Positions 1 to 8,933 of a stretch of 64,000 bases of DNA are shown here, piece after piece. The DNA lies in contig JAGORP010000001.1 of assembly GCA_018062725.1 (NCBI GenBank), positions 1 through 64,000 on the forward strand, written 5' to 3'. Below the pieces are notes generated by a model. That model searched no databases, was not told the DNA's origin, and saw nothing but the letters and a program-made list of their open reading frames with translations. The number at the start of each line of letters is the position of its first letter. Position 1 is the stretch's first letter. Origin of the DNA: Flavobacterium sp. (GTDB lineage Bacteria > Bacteroidota > Bacteroidia > Flavobacteriales > Flavobacteriaceae). Made by a program: the position numbers and the translations under genes.

Positions 1-830
1 GCTAAGAACACTCCATACATTCCAAATATAGCACCAGATGCACCAGCACTAACGGTAAAATCATGCCACCATAAACTGGTTACACTGGCTAATAACCCTG
101 CAAGTAAATAGGCTGAAATAAACTTAAGTTTGCCTAAATGTGGTTCTAATAATACTCCAATGTACATCAAAGCATACAAGTTCATCAACAAATGAAAAAT
201 TCCAATATGCAAAAAACAATTGGTAAGTAAACGCCACCATTCACCTTCTAAAGTCAAAGGTCTAAAGTTTGCGCCCCAAAGAATCAAATTTTCGGAAGTT
301 GGAGAAATGAAATCTACTCCAAATAATACCATAATAGTAAAAACAATAATATTTAGATTGATTAAGATTGGAGTAATAAAATAACCTTCTGTAGGCTTAA
401 AAATTGAAAAGAAACTTGATGCTTTTTCCGATGAAGATGGATTTAAGTTTATATCATCATCTGTACTTAATTCATCTTCGATTTCTATAAACTTTTTTGT
501 AAGTTCATCATTGGTAAATTGTTCTTTTAGATGAATTACATCTTCAATGAAATTTTCAACACACTTTTTATTTTTTCCCCAATCAAATATTTCACTGCCA
601 GTGGAAAAACTTTTTATAGTGACACATATGTTTTCAATTGTAATTGTAATCTCTGAATTCCAAGAAAAAATTCCGTTGTTTGTATACGCTATTATTCCGT
701 TTTGACTTAAATATGCAATTTCCCAATTATTTTTTTTTACACTCTCAAATAATAAAGCGAGCAATTCTTTTTGGGTTAAATTTTCAACTTCAATAAATTG
801 AGTATGATTTGGTGTAAATCCGAATGACAT
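1..830 (-). CDS. Rhomboid family intramembrane serine protease (C-terminus outside window)
   Basis: Reading leftward from the ATG at 830, an open frame runs off the window edge, giving about 276 residues. Residues 1-135 are a hydrophilic, probably cytosolic domain. From about residue 145 hydrophobic segments follow, with the rhomboid-type HxxxN region (HIGIFHLLMNLYAL) and then GASGAIFG, whose serine (Ser265, codon 36-38) is the expected nucleophile. The catalytic His of the later helix lies beyond the window. Rhomboids cleave membrane proteins within the bilayer; the substrate cannot be told here. The long N-terminal extension is not part of the core rhomboid fold. Same strand as the next lipoprotein gene, 53 bp away. 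Confidence 0.9.
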   Translation of the reverse strand, partial: MSFGFTPNHTQFIEVENLTQKELLALLFESVKKNNWEIAYLSQNGIIAYTNNGIFSWNSEITITIENICVTIKSFSTGSEIFDWGKNKKCVENFIEDVIHLKEQFTNDELTKKFIEIEDELSTDDDINLNPSSSEKASSFFSIFKPTEGYFITPILINLNIIVFTIMVLFGVDFISPTSENLILWGANFRPLTLEGEWWRLLTNCFLHIGIFHLLMNLYALMYIGVLLEPHLGKLKFISAYLLAGLLASVTSLWWHDFTVSAGASGAIFGMYGVFL

Positions 831-883
831 ATTTTATTCTTTAATCCTTTGTATGGCGTTTTTAAATCTCAACCTTTAATAAA

Positions 884-2485
884 TTACTTCCCTAAATCCA
901 CCGCTTGTTCTACATCCCAATTAGCACGTACATCAATTTCGGTCGGGAAATGGAAGACTTCTTCCGGTTGTCGTTTTTCTAAATACGAACCGGTATCACG
1001 TTCTTTGTTGTTGTTGGTGTCATAAATCACACGAATGGAGTATTTTCTCGGTTCTAGTAATAGAAATTCGACCGTTGGATTTTTTTCAGCATATTCTGTA
1101 TACAACACTTTTCCTTTGGCATCGGTTAATTCGACAATCAGTGGAAACGATTTAGCGTTTTGTAGGACTAGTTTTAAATTACCATAATCGGTTTTGTTTT
1201 TTGTATTTGCGTTAAAACGAATCAGACTATCGTTTTGCTGCCCTAAATAATCTTCCACTGCCTTGGGTTGCATGACAAAGGAATATTTTTCGTTTTCTTC
1301 TTTGTCGAAAAGAATTTCTAGATTTTGATTGAATTCATCATATTTGGTTGTAAATGCCACTTTGGAAGAATCTCTTTTAATCAAATTCATTTTTGAAACG
1401 TCCCATTTTTCCAACGGAATTGTAGCGTTAATTTTTAAAACGTCATTTAAGTCCAAAGAAGTGTTTTTCGTAGTCAATTTCAATGTGTCTAAACGTTGGT
1501 TTTTTAATTTTACAACAAAATCTTTGCTGTAATTTTCACGGGTAATATTTACTTGAATCGAGTCATTTTTAATTGGTTTAAACCAAAGTTGTAACGAATC
1601 TTTATCGGCGAATTTTGTGATTTTATGTAATAAACTAGCGCCTTTGTATTTCGGACTCACTTTACTGTTTTTTGCATTTCCTTCGTATCCAATTATAACG
1701 CGGTTTCCAGATGCTTGGATTGGTTTTTTTGCTACAAACTGCGGAATTTCTTTAAATAATTCCAGTTCAAAAATAGCTTTGTCCGGAACCGTTATCGTTT
1801 GATCGTAAAAGCCAATTCGGTCTTTTTTGGGATCAAATTTATAATTGGTTGTTGCTTCTTTTAAAGCGAATAACTTGTATTTTCCAGCTTTTACATTTTC
1901 GATCTTAAACGTTTTCGTACTGTCTAAAGTGTTGGTGATATATCTCGGTACTTCTTTGTAAATGATCGAATCGTTGTACTTTTCATCCACTTCATACAAC
2001 ATCACGTTCACAAAATTCGGAATTTCTTTTTCGTAAGAATCTTTTATAGTTCCTTCAACGGTTAACGAATCTAAAGCAGCACCCGTTGCAAAAACATATT
2101 TAAGTTGTTGCAACACATTACCTTCGTTATTGTCGACAATGCTTTGTCCAAAATTAAAACTATACGTAGTATTGGCTTTTAAGGTGTCGTTGATTTTTAT
2201 AGTCAAATATTTACTTACACCGCCTTGAGGCAACACCGTAATCGGAGTTTTCATGGGTGGCGAAACAATTAAGTTTTTTTGTAAATCTTTGACTTTAATA
2301 AATTCATTAAAGGTGATTTTAATTTCTTTTTCGTTAAAGTTTGTCGAGCCATTTTTAGGAGAACTCGAAACCACTTTAGGGGGCATAACATCTTTATCGC
2401 CACCAGTAATAGAGCCTCTTTTAGCACAACTTGCCAAAAGCAGAACTACCGTAAGAAAAAGAAGTAAGATGTTGTGTTTTTTCAT
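884..2485 (-). CDS. Lipoprotein with N-terminal bacterial Ig-like (Big_5) domain
   Basis: Predicted 533-residue lipoprotein. I chose the internal ATG at 2485 rather than 2515 because it puts a lysine-led hydrophobic stretch and the lipobox LLASC (Cys20) at the N-terminus. Residues about 35-130 match the SbsA/Big_5 Ig-like pattern (PPKVVSSSPKNGS, then ITFNEF, ending VFATG). The rest is beta-rich with repeated Ig- or CNA-like segments and no catalytic motif I recognise. It probably sits at the outer membrane or cell surface as a structural or adhesive protein. It precedes the rhomboid gene on the same strand and may be co-transcribed with it. Specific function unknown. Confidence 0.85.
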   Translation of the reverse strand: MKKHNILLLFLTVVLLLASCAKRGSITGGDKDVMPPKVVSSSPKNGSTNFNEKEIKITFNEFIKVKDLQKNLIVSPPMKTPITVLPQGGVSKYLTIKINDTLKANTTYSFNFGQSIVDNNEGNVLQQLKYVFATGAALDSLTVEGTIKDSYEKEIPNFVNVMLYEVDEKYNDSIIYKEVPRYITNTLDSTKTFKIENVKAGKYKLFALKEATTNYKFDPKKDRIGFYDQTITVPDKAIFELELFKEIPQFVAKKPIQASGNRVIIGYEGNAKNSKVSPKYKGASLLHKITKFADKDSLQLWFKPIKNDSIQVNITRENYSKDFVVKLKNQRLDTLKLTTKNTSLDLNDVLKINATIPLEKWDVSKMNLIKRDSSKVAFTTKYDEFNQNLEILFDKEENEKYSFVMQPKAVEDYLGQQNDSLIRFNANTKNKTDYGNLKLVLQNAKSFPLIVELTDAKGKVLYTEYAEKNPTVEFLLLEPRKYSIRVIYDTNNNKERDTGSYLEKRQPEEVFHFPTEIDVRANWDVEQAVDLGK

Positions 2486-2559
2486 ATGTTTTGAATAATC
2501 ACCACAAAATAACAACTATATTTAGTGGTAATGAAATATTTTTTTATTTGTTTAACCTT

Positions 2560-3243
2560 TTAAGAATGAGAAAACGCCATAGTAACGATGCTAATTTTTG
2601 CATTTGGGATTTTAAGCAAGGCTTTTCCACAAGATTCCAAAGTTGCTCCGGTAGTTAAAACATCGTCAATTAATAAAAAATGTTTGTTGTGATGTGTTTC
2701 GTTAAAAGTGACATCAAAAGTATTACTTGCGACCAAATTTCTATCAACCAGTCCTTTTTTAGATTGTGTCACGGCATATTCATTTCGATAAAGAACAGAA
2801 TTGTCTAACGGAATTTGCATTCCCTCCGAAATTCGCTCACAAAAAGTAGTCACTTGATTGTAGCCACGTTTTTTCAATCTTTTCTGATGTAACGGAACAG
2901 GAATAATGTAATCAACCGTTTTTAAAGTGTCATTTTCTTTCAGATTTTCAACATGCCAATCGCCTAAAATGGTTCCGATATTTTGTTGGCTTTTGTATTT
3001 TAAATTGTGAATTAATTGCTGTACTACTCCTTTTTTATGATAATACATCATGGCAGAAACATGTTCAATAGGTAATTTACCGTTAAATTTTTTATAAGCT
3101 TCGTTTTCTTTTTGTTGCAAATGATTGGTTAGTGGAATTTCGTGTCGACAGGTTACACAAATGCTAATTTCATTGGAATTGAGCATTTTTTGACAGCCAT
3201 TGCATACTAAAGGGAAGAATAAGTTTATCAAGTTTTTAAGCAT
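2560..3243 (-). CDS. ComF family protein (phosphoribosyltransferase-like)
   Basis: A 227-residue protein starting at the ATG at 3243; a longer frame to 3306 reaches almost to the divergent gene and lacks conserved sequence. N-terminal paired cysteines (CNGC, CVTC) form the usual small zinc-binding segment. The C-terminal half is a type I phosphoribosyltransferase fold with the PRPP loop LLIDDVLTTGAT. ComF/GntX homologues are linked to DNA uptake in naturally competent bacteria, but the biochemical role in Bacteroidetes is unsettled. Convergent neither with the lipoprotein nor operonic with 3310: it is divergent from the next gene. Confidence 0.88.
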   Translation of the reverse strand: MLKNLINLFFPLVCNGCQKMLNSNEISICVTCRHEIPLTNHLQQKENEAYKKFNGKLPIEHVSAMMYYHKKGVVQQLIHNLKYKSQQNIGTILGDWHVENLKENDTLKTVDYIIPVPLHQKRLKKRGYNQVTTFCERISEGMQIPLDNSVLYRNEYAVTQSKKGLVDRNLVASNTFDVTFNETHHNKHFLLIDDVLTTGATLESCGKALLKIPNAKISIVTMAFSHS

Positions 3244-3309
3244 TTCGTCGATTTTATTTTTTTCTCTAAAACTAATAAAATATTTTAGCAAAATATAATT
3301 ACCCAAAGA

Positions 3310-4155
3310 ATGTCTATCAAAACCACAGTAATCCTACTTAAAATATCGACTGTTACGATATTGTCGTTTGCATTTGCACTCGGGATGAAATACTATGATA
3401 GTGTTCAGAAATACGAAAAACTTCAAGAATTAAATAAAATTGATAAAGAAGCGTACACAAATGATTTAAAAGAAATTTTAAACAGGTACGATGCTGAAGT
3501 CCAAAAAAACCATCAATTAACTTTACAAAAACTTAAAAAGGAACGTGTAATTATTGAAAATCAAGTAAATAATTCGCAAAAAAATAAGGTAACTTCTTCT
3601 ACTGTTTCAAAGTCCTATCTAAAGAAAATAGATTCTTTTCAAACGGTTCTTAAAAAGAAAAATTATGAGAATTCGGAATTGAACGATCATGTAACATCTT
3701 TAAAGGAAAAAAACAGAGAATTAACGACCAAAAATTTAGCCAACGAAACAATTATTTCTACAACAAAAAATCTTACAGCTATAAATGTGGTTGCGAATGG
3801 AATCCGAATTGTAGCAAATAACATTATTGAGACCAAGCGTTTTAATACCACCGAACAAGTTAAAGTATGCTTCACCTTGCTTGAAAATAAAGCAGCAATT
3901 AAAGGATATAAAGATATTTACATACAAATTATAAACCCTAATAATAAAGTTGTAGCTAAAAAAGGGGAAGCAATAGATTCTAACGAAAGATTGCTTGATT
4001 TTAGCGCTAAAACGAATGTTTATTATGACAATGAAGACTTGGATGTTTGTGTGTTTGTCGATCCAAATAAACAAGACATGACCAAAGGTGATTATGAGAT
4101 TAATATCTATTCTGGAATTAATTTAATAGGAAGTACTGTTTTTTCTCTGAAATAA
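3310..4155 (+). CDS. Membrane-anchored coiled-coil protein, unknown function
   Basis: 281 residues. Residues 8-26 form one hydrophobic segment, 30-150 are rich in Lys/Glu/Gln with heptad-like spacing (coiled coil), and about 155-281 form a beta-rich domain containing VCFTLLEN and IYIQIINPNNKV. Members of this family in Flavobacteriaceae are sometimes labelled ParA-like, but there is no Walker motif here, so that label is not supported. Topology suggests a single-pass inner-membrane protein with a coiled-coil stalk and globular C-terminal domain in the periplasm. It ends with its own hairpin terminator at 4183-4210. Confidence 0.75.
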   Translation: MSIKTTVILLKISTVTILSFAFALGMKYYDSVQKYEKLQELNKIDKEAYTNDLKEILNRYDAEVQKNHQLTLQKLKKERVIIENQVNNSQKNKVTSSTVSKSYLKKIDSFQTVLKKKNYENSELNDHVTSLKEKNRELTTKNLANETIISTTKNLTAINVVANGIRIVANNIIETKRFNTTEQVKVCFTLLENKAAIKGYKDIYIQIINPNNKVVAKKGEAIDSNERLLDFSAKTNVYYDNEDLDVCVFVDPNKQDMTKGDYEINIYSGINLIGSTVFSLK

Positions 4156-4182
4156 GGAATAAAATATAGAATATTATACGTT

Positions 4183-4210
4183 AAAACGGATTTTTTAAGT
4201 CCGTTTTTTT
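4183..4210 (+). terminator. Intrinsic terminator after the coiled-coil gene
   Basis: Eight-bp stem AAAACGGA / TCCGTTTT (4183-4190 with 4200-4207) followed by a T run. The T run directly abuts the -7 box of glyS at 4211. Confidence 0.8.
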
Positions 4211-4218
4211 TATTTTTG
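4211..4218 (+). promoter_or_regulatory. glyS -7 promoter element
   Basis: Perfect TAnnTTTG match (TATTTTTG) ending 7 nt before the glyS ATG. The expected start point would give an almost leaderless mRNA. No clear TTG -33 element is present because the upstream terminator hairpin occupies that place. Confidence 0.55.
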
Positions 4219-4225
4219 CACCACT

Positions 4226-5770
4226 ATGGCAAAACAAGAAGATTTATTTAAGAATGTAGTTTCGCATGCAAAAGAATATGGATTCATTTTCCAGTCGAGC
4301 GAAATTTATGATGGGTTGAGCGCTGTATATGATTATGCGCAAAACGGAGTAGAATTAAAGAAAAATATTAGAGACTATTGGTGGAAATCAATGGTGCAAA
4401 TGCATGAAAACATTGTAGGGATTGACGCTGCGATTTTTATGCACCCAACGACTTGGAAAGCTTCCGGTCACGTGGATGCCTTCAACGATCCGTTGATTGA
4501 CAACAAAGACTCTAAAAAAAGATACCGTGCTGATGTTTTAATTGAGGATTATGCCGAAAAATTAAACCAAAAAGCACAAAAAGAAATCGAAAAAGCAAAA
4601 GGTCGTTTTGGCGATGCTTTTGATGAAGAGCAGTTTGTAGCTACCAACGAAAGAGTTAAAGGATATTTGGATCAAAAAACAGCAATTCTGCAACGAATGG
4701 CTAAAGGTTTAGATTCTGGTGATTTGGCTGATGTAAAAGCCTTAATCGAAGAATTGGAAATCGCTTGTCCGGATTCAGGTTCTAAAAATTGGACCGAAGT
4801 ACGTCAGTTTAACTTGATGTTCGGAACCAAATTAGGCGCCTCTGCTGATACAGCGATGGATTTGTACTTGCGTCCGGAAACGGCTCAAGGGATTTTCGTG
4901 AACTTCCTAAATGTGCAAAAAACAGGACGTATGAAAATTCCGTTCGGAATTGCTCAAACTGGAAAAGCCTTCCGTAACGAAATTGTGGCGCGTCAGTTTA
5001 TTTTCCGTATGCGTGAATTTGAACAAATGGAAATGCAGTTTTTCGTAAAACCAGGCGAAGAAATGAAGTACTACGAATATTGGAAAAATACGCGTTTGAA
5101 CTGGCATTTGTCTCTTGGATTAGGAAAAGAAAACTACCGTTTCCACGATCATGAGAAATTAGCACACTATGCGAATGCAGCTGCCGATATCGAATTCAAT
5201 TTCCCATTCGGATTCAAAGAATTGGAAGGAATTCACTCGCGTACCGATTTCGATTTGAAAGCGCACGAAGAGTTTTCAGGTAAAAAAATGCAGTATTTCG
5301 ATACGGAAGAAAATAAAAATTACACACCATACGTAGTAGAAACTTCGGTTGGTTTAGACAGAATGTTCTTAGCGGTTTTCTCGAATTCATTAAGAGAAGA
5401 AACCTTAGAAGATGGTTCCACTAGAACGGTATTGCGTTTACCAAGTGTTTTAGCACCAACCAAAGCGGCAGTTTTACCATTGGTTAAAAAAGATGGTCTT
5501 CCAGAAATTGCCAAAGAAATCATCGAAGAGTTGAAATGGGATTTCAATGTAGCCTATGATGAGAAAGATGCGGTTGGTCGTCGTTACCGTCGTCAGGATG
5601 CTTTAGGAACGCCATTCTGTATTACTGTGGATCACCAAACGTTGGAAGATAAAACCGTTACCATTCGTCACCGCGATTCTATGCAACAAGATCGTGTTTC
5701 GATTGCTGAATTGAGAGGAATTATCTCTAATGAAGTTTCAATGCGCAATTGGTTGATGAAAATGAAATAA
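4226..5770 (+). CDS. glyS: Glycine--tRNA ligase (single-chain class II type)
   Basis: 514 residues, the usual length of the dimeric single-chain glycyl-tRNA synthetase that charges tRNA-Gly in the cytoplasm. Class II motifs are visible: motif 2 in FRNEIVARQFIFRMREFEQME, motif 3 near the VETSVGLDRM segment, and a C-terminal anticodon-binding domain ending RNWLMKMK. The LYLRPETAQGIF segment is characteristic of this family. It is transcribed alone between two terminators. The ATG at 4226 fits the -7 box immediately upstream. Confidence 0.97.
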   Translation: MAKQEDLFKNVVSHAKEYGFIFQSSEIYDGLSAVYDYAQNGVELKKNIRDYWWKSMVQMHENIVGIDAAIFMHPTTWKASGHVDAFNDPLIDNKDSKKRYRADVLIEDYAEKLNQKAQKEIEKAKGRFGDAFDEEQFVATNERVKGYLDQKTAILQRMAKGLDSGDLADVKALIEELEIACPDSGSKNWTEVRQFNLMFGTKLGASADTAMDLYLRPETAQGIFVNFLNVQKTGRMKIPFGIAQTGKAFRNEIVARQFIFRMREFEQMEMQFFVKPGEEMKYYEYWKNTRLNWHLSLGLGKENYRFHDHEKLAHYANAAADIEFNFPFGFKELEGIHSRTDFDLKAHEEFSGKKMQYFDTEENKNYTPYVVETSVGLDRMFLAVFSNSLREETLEDGSTRTVLRLPSVLAPTKAAVLPLVKKDGLPEIAKEIIEELKWDFNVAYDEKDAVGRRYRRQDALGTPFCITVDHQTLEDKTVTIRHRDSMQQDRVSIAELRGIISNEVSMRNWLMKMK

Positions 5771-5811
5771 AATACTATGTACAAAGTTAAAAGTACAAAT
5801 TGTAAAATAAT

Positions 5812-5847
5812 AAAAAAATCCCAAACCGTAAGGTTTGGGATTTTTTT
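5812..5847. terminator. Bidirectional terminator between glyS and the LprI-like gene
   Basis: Perfect 11-bp stem AATCCCAAACC / GGTTTGGGATT (5817-5827 with 5832-5842), GTAA loop, with A and T runs on both sides, so it can end glyS and the convergent gene. Confidence 0.9.
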
Positions 5848-5894
5848 ATTAGGTGATACGACTTCGCTATATCGCTTTAAGCAGGAGTGTGTTT

Positions 5895-6251
5895 TTATCT
5901 CGCTTCATCTTCTAAAATTGCTTTTAAATCTTCGATTCTCTTATTTGTTTGCTCTGTCAAACAAGTAGAATAAAGAAGTGGCTGAATACTTCCTCCATCA
6001 TATTGTACAATCTCAAATTTACAATGTGAATCTCGAAATTTTAACCAGTCTTTTTGAGCTATAATCATTAATTTTTTTTCATTCTCATTCAAGATTTTCA
6101 TTACCTGCTTATAAAGCTTATTAAGCTCTGCGTCAGCTTTCTTAAAATCATTGTTTGCGATTTGATTCATTTCTGCTTGAGTTTGTGCTGTCGAATCAAA
6201 ACTTGTTAATAGTAAAATAAATAAGAGTAAAAGAGAATATTTTTTAAACAT
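5895..6251 (-). CDS. LprI-like (DUF1311) secreted protein
   Basis: 118 residues from the ATG at 6251, which opens a clean signal peptide (MFKKYSLLLLFILLL..TAQ); an upstream in-frame extension overlaps ribE and is not credible. The mature part has the DUF1311/LprI layout: a helical region with AELNKLYKQVMKIL, then the AQKDWLKFRDSHC motif and a second Cys (STCLTEQT), likely a disulphide pair. Mycobacterial LprI inhibits lysozyme; that role here is inference from family only. Its terminator is shared with glyS. Confidence 0.82.
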   Translation of the reverse strand: MFKKYSLLLLFILLLTSFDSTAQTQAEMNQIANNDFKKADAELNKLYKQVMKILNENEKKLMIIAQKDWLKFRDSHCKFEIVQYDGGSIQPLLYSTCLTEQTNKRIEDLKAILEDEAR

Positions 6252-6312
6252 AAGTATTAAGTTGCTTATTTTTTTAACATTACAGCTAACTATGCAATTT
6301 ACGAGAGCTGTT

Positions 6313-6903
6313 TTAAACTCGTATTTGATACAACCTCGCCACATACTTCCCAATCACATCAAATTCCAAATTTACTTTCGTTCCTACTTTAAACGTATGA
6401 AAATTGGTATGTTCGTGTGTATACGGAATAATCGCTACACTAAACTCATTAATTTTAGAATTCACGACAGTTAAACTCGTTCCATTAACGGTTATGGAGC
6501 CTTTTTCAATGGTAATATTGTTGAGGTTTTTGTCGTATTCAAACGTAAAATACCAACTGCCATTGGCTTCCTCAATATGTTTGCAAACAGCGGTTTGATC
6601 TACGTGACCTTGCACAATGTGTCCGTCCAAACGGTCGCCCAATTTCATAGCGCGTTCCAAATTTACTTTGTCGCCAACATTCCAGTCGCCTAAATTGGTC
6701 TTGTCAATTGTTTCTTTAATGGCGGTTACGGTGTAGGTATCGTTATCAATCGCTACCACGGTCAAACAAACCCCGTTGTGGGCCACACTTTGGTCGATTT
6801 TAAGTTCATGAGTGATGTTGGAAGCCACGCTAACGTGAATATTTTCGCCTTCTTTTCGCAATTCCTTGATAGTGCCAAGAGTTTCTATGATTCCTGTAAA
6901 CAT
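6313..6903 (-). CDS. ribE: Riboflavin synthase alpha subunit
   Basis: 196 residues with the MFTGIIETLG start typical of riboflavin synthase, which dismutates two 6,7-dimethyl-8-ribityllumazine molecules to riboflavin. Two lumazine-binding repeats are visible, each with its conserved pattern: VAHNGVCLTVV in the first and GSITVNGTSLTVV in the second, preceded by GHIVQGHVDQ. Full length for the family. It is not in a rib operon here; it stands alone, divergent from pdxA, with interlocked promoters in the 57-bp gap. Confidence 0.96.
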   Translation of the reverse strand: MFTGIIETLGTIKELRKEGENIHVSVASNITHELKIDQSVAHNGVCLTVVAIDNDTYTVTAIKETIDKTNLGDWNVGDKVNLERAMKLGDRLDGHIVQGHVDQTAVCKHIEEANGSWYFTFEYDKNLNNITIEKGSITVNGTSLTVVNSKINEFSVAIIPYTHEHTNFHTFKVGTKVNLEFDVIGKYVARLYQIRV

Positions 6904-6920
6904 TAACTGATTAATTTTAG

Positions 6921-6928
6921 TAAATTTG
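6921..6928 (+). promoter_or_regulatory. pdxA -7 promoter element
   Basis: Perfect TAnnTTTG (TAAATTTG), 32 bp before the pdxA ATG. No strong -33 TTG upstream. Only 4 bp separate it from the opposing ribE -7 box. Confidence 0.55.
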
Positions 6929-6932
6929 CATT

Positions 6933-6940
6933 CAAAATTA
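6933..6940 (-). promoter_or_regulatory. ribE -7 promoter element
   Basis: On the minus strand TAATTTTG, a perfect TAnnTTTG, 29 bp before the ribE ATG. A TTTG lies further upstream at a slightly long spacing. Confidence 0.55.
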
Positions 6941-6960
6941 GCAATAAATAATTTGTACTA

Positions 6961-8010
6961 ATGACAAAAAGACCAGAAAATATATTCGTAGGGATTTCCA
7001 TTGGAGATTTAAACGGAATTGGAAGCGAAGTAATCCTAAAATCGTTTGAAGATACTCGAATGTTAGAACTTTGTACACCTATTATTTTTGCTAATGTTAA
7101 AATCCTTTCTTTTTTAAAGAAACAACTCAGTTTGAATGTTAATTTACATGGAATTGATAAAATTGACCAAGCAATCGTTGGAAAAATCAACGTGTTAAAT
7201 GTTTGGAGAGAAGGAGTGAATCTTGAATTGGGTAAAGAAGATGAAACAGTTGGGAAATATGCCGTAAAATCATTTATCACGGCTACCAAAGCTTTAAAGG
7301 AAGGATTGGTAGATGTGTTGGTGACGGCTCCTATCAGTAAATCAAATATCCAATCGGAAGAATTTTCGTTTCCAGGTCATACTGATTATTTGAATCAGGA
7401 ATTGGAAGGTGATGCCTTAATGTTTATGGTGCAAGATAATTTGCGTGTAGGTTTGTTTACCGATCATGTGCCAATTAATGAGGTCGCTAAACATCTAACG
7501 GAAGAACTCATCCGTAGAAAAATAAAAACGATTAACCATTCTCTAATTCAGGATTTCGGAATAACAAAACCGAGAATAGCTGTGTTAGGGTTAAATCCGC
7601 ACTCGGGTGATAATGGTGTAATAGGCGATGAGGAAGAAAAAGTATTAAAACCAGTTTTGAAAAAGATTTTTGAAGAAGGGACATTGGTTTTTGGGCCTTT
7701 TTCTGCCGATGGTTTCTTCGGAAGTGGGCAATATGAGAAATATGATGCAGTAATTGCAACCTATCACGATCAGGGGCTAATTCCGTTTAAAACCTTGTCT
7801 TTTGGGAAAGGTGTAAATTATACCGCTGGATTGAATAAAATAAGAACGTCTCCCGATCACGGAACGGGGTATGATATTGCAGGAAAAGGAATTGCTGATC
7901 ATAATTCGTTTACCGAAGCTATTTATTCGGCAATCGATATTTATAAATCGAGAATGGAGTACCAAGAAATAACTGCAAAGCCTCTAAAAACAAAAGAAAG
8001 ACACTTATAA
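6961..8010 (+). CDS. pdxA: 4-hydroxythreonine-4-phosphate dehydrogenase
   Basis: 349 residues, normal for PdxA, the NAD-dependent enzyme of the DXP-dependent pyridoxal phosphate pathway. Seen: the N-terminal GISIGDLNGIGSEV, the metal-ligand region PGHTDYL, the second His in GLFTDHVP, and the third in ATYHDQGLIPFK, followed by SPDHGTGYDIAGKG. The reaction oxidises 4-phosphohydroxy-L-threonine and decarboxylates the product for ring closure by PdxJ. Single gene, divergent from ribE. Confidence 0.96.
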   Translation: MTKRPENIFVGISIGDLNGIGSEVILKSFEDTRMLELCTPIIFANVKILSFLKKQLSLNVNLHGIDKIDQAIVGKINVLNVWREGVNLELGKEDETVGKYAVKSFITATKALKEGLVDVLVTAPISKSNIQSEEFSFPGHTDYLNQELEGDALMFMVQDNLRVGLFTDHVPINEVAKHLTEELIRRKIKTINHSLIQDFGITKPRIAVLGLNPHSGDNGVIGDEEEKVLKPVLKKIFEEGTLVFGPFSADGFFGSGQYEKYDAVIATYHDQGLIPFKTLSFGKGVNYTAGLNKIRTSPDHGTGYDIAGKGIADHNSFTEAIYSAIDIYKSRMEYQEITAKPLKTKERHL

Positions 8011-8032
8011 ACAAAAAAATGTTTATAACCCT

Positions 8033-8061
8033 TTTGATTTTGTAAAATATTTATATCTTTG
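8033..8061 (+). promoter_or_regulatory. Promoter of the DUF177-rpmF(-fabH) block
   Basis: TTTG at 8033-8036, 17-bp spacer, then TATCTTTG at 8054-8061, a good Bacteroidetes promoter. It predicts an untranslated leader of about 115 nt before 8183. Confidence 0.7.
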
Positions 8062-8182
8062 CACACCCTAATTAAGGGCAAATTGTTGTTAAGATGAAAC
8101 GCAATTAAAAAATAATACTCTTTTTAAGAGATTAATTTCTAGAGCGTTCCATTTGATACCTATAAAAATATAGTTTTATCAG

Positions 8183-8707
8183 ATGAAAGTTACAAATGAA
8201 TTTTTAATCCCATTTTTAGGATTAAAGAATGGAAAACATCAGTTTGAGTATCAAATAAGTAAAGCGTTCTTTGATCACTTTGAGTATGATGAATTTGATT
8301 CGTCGAATATAAAAGTGAATCTGGTTTTAGATAAACAAAGTACGATGCTTGAGTTAAATTTTAAGCATTCGGGAATCATAAATGTTCCATGTGACGTAAC
8401 CAATGAAATGTTTGATTTGCCTGTCAAAGGAAAATTAAAATTGATTGTACGTTTTGGAGAAAAGTTTAATGATGAAAATGAGGAGTTGCTCATTTTGCCT
8501 TTCGGTGAACATCAAATAGACGTTTCGCAATACATTTATGAAATGATTGTCTTATCTATTCCCTTGAAAAGAGTGAGTCCTGGTGCGAAAGATCAAAAAG
8601 CATTGGAAAAGCTTAACTCTATTGAAGTTAAAGACGAACAAGAAGTAAAAGAAGAAGAAATTGACCCGCGTTGGGCAGCATTAAAGAAACTATTAACGGA
8701 TAAATAA
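8183..8707 (+). CDS. DUF177 (YceD-like) protein
   Basis: 174 residues. DUF177/YceD proteins nearly always lie immediately upstream of rpmF and are thought to act in 23S rRNA or large-subunit maturation; that role is inferred from family and position. Seen here: the central segment LNFKHSGIINVPCDVTNEMFDLPV and the conserved C-terminal EEIDPRWAALKKLL. rpmF starts 9 bp after its stop, so the two are co-transcribed from the promoter at 8033-8061. Confidence 0.88.
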   Translation: MKVTNEFLIPFLGLKNGKHQFEYQISKAFFDHFEYDEFDSSNIKVNLVLDKQSTMLELNFKHSGIINVPCDVTNEMFDLPVKGKLKLIVRFGEKFNDENEELLILPFGEHQIDVSQYIYEMIVLSIPLKRVSPGAKDQKALEKLNSIEVKDEQEVKEEEIDPRWAALKKLLTDK

Positions 8708-8716
8708 TTTTGTAAA

Positions 8717-8911
8717 ATGGCACATCCTAAGAGAAAAACCTCGAAAACAAGAAGAGATAAAAGAAGAACTCACTATAAAGCAACTGTTGCTCAAATTGCA
8801 ACGTGCCCTATCACTGGTGAAGCACATTTATACCACAGAGCTTACTGGCATGAAGGTAAAATGTATTACCGTGGTCAAGTAGTTATCGATAAATCGGTAG
8901 CTGTTGCTTAA
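8717..8911 (+). CDS. rpmF: 50S ribosomal protein L32
   Basis: 64 residues beginning [17 protein letters not shown], the standard L32 start, with a central CPITGE. Only one cysteine remains, so this is a form without the four-Cys zinc site found in some bacterial L32 paralogues. It follows the DUF177 gene closely and is followed by a strong terminator, so most transcripts probably end before fabH. Confidence 0.97.
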   Translation: MAHPKRKTSKTRRDKRRTHYKATVAQIATCPITGEAHLYHRAYWHEGKMYYRGQVVIDKSVAVA

Positions 8912-8933
8912 TACGTTTTAGTAAAAGAATCTA

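Noticed and set aside
3310..4155. ParA-like chromosome partitioning protein
   Set aside because: No Walker A or ParA motif; it is a membrane-anchored coiled-coil protein.
5777..5968. 63-codon ORF on the + strand after glyS
   Set aside because: It runs through the glyS/LprI terminator hairpin and into the end of the LprI-like gene on the other strand; no conserved features.
8062..8182. Riboswitch in the leader of the DUF177-rpmF transcript
   Set aside because: The leader of about 115 nt has only short weak stems and no aptamer pattern I recognise.
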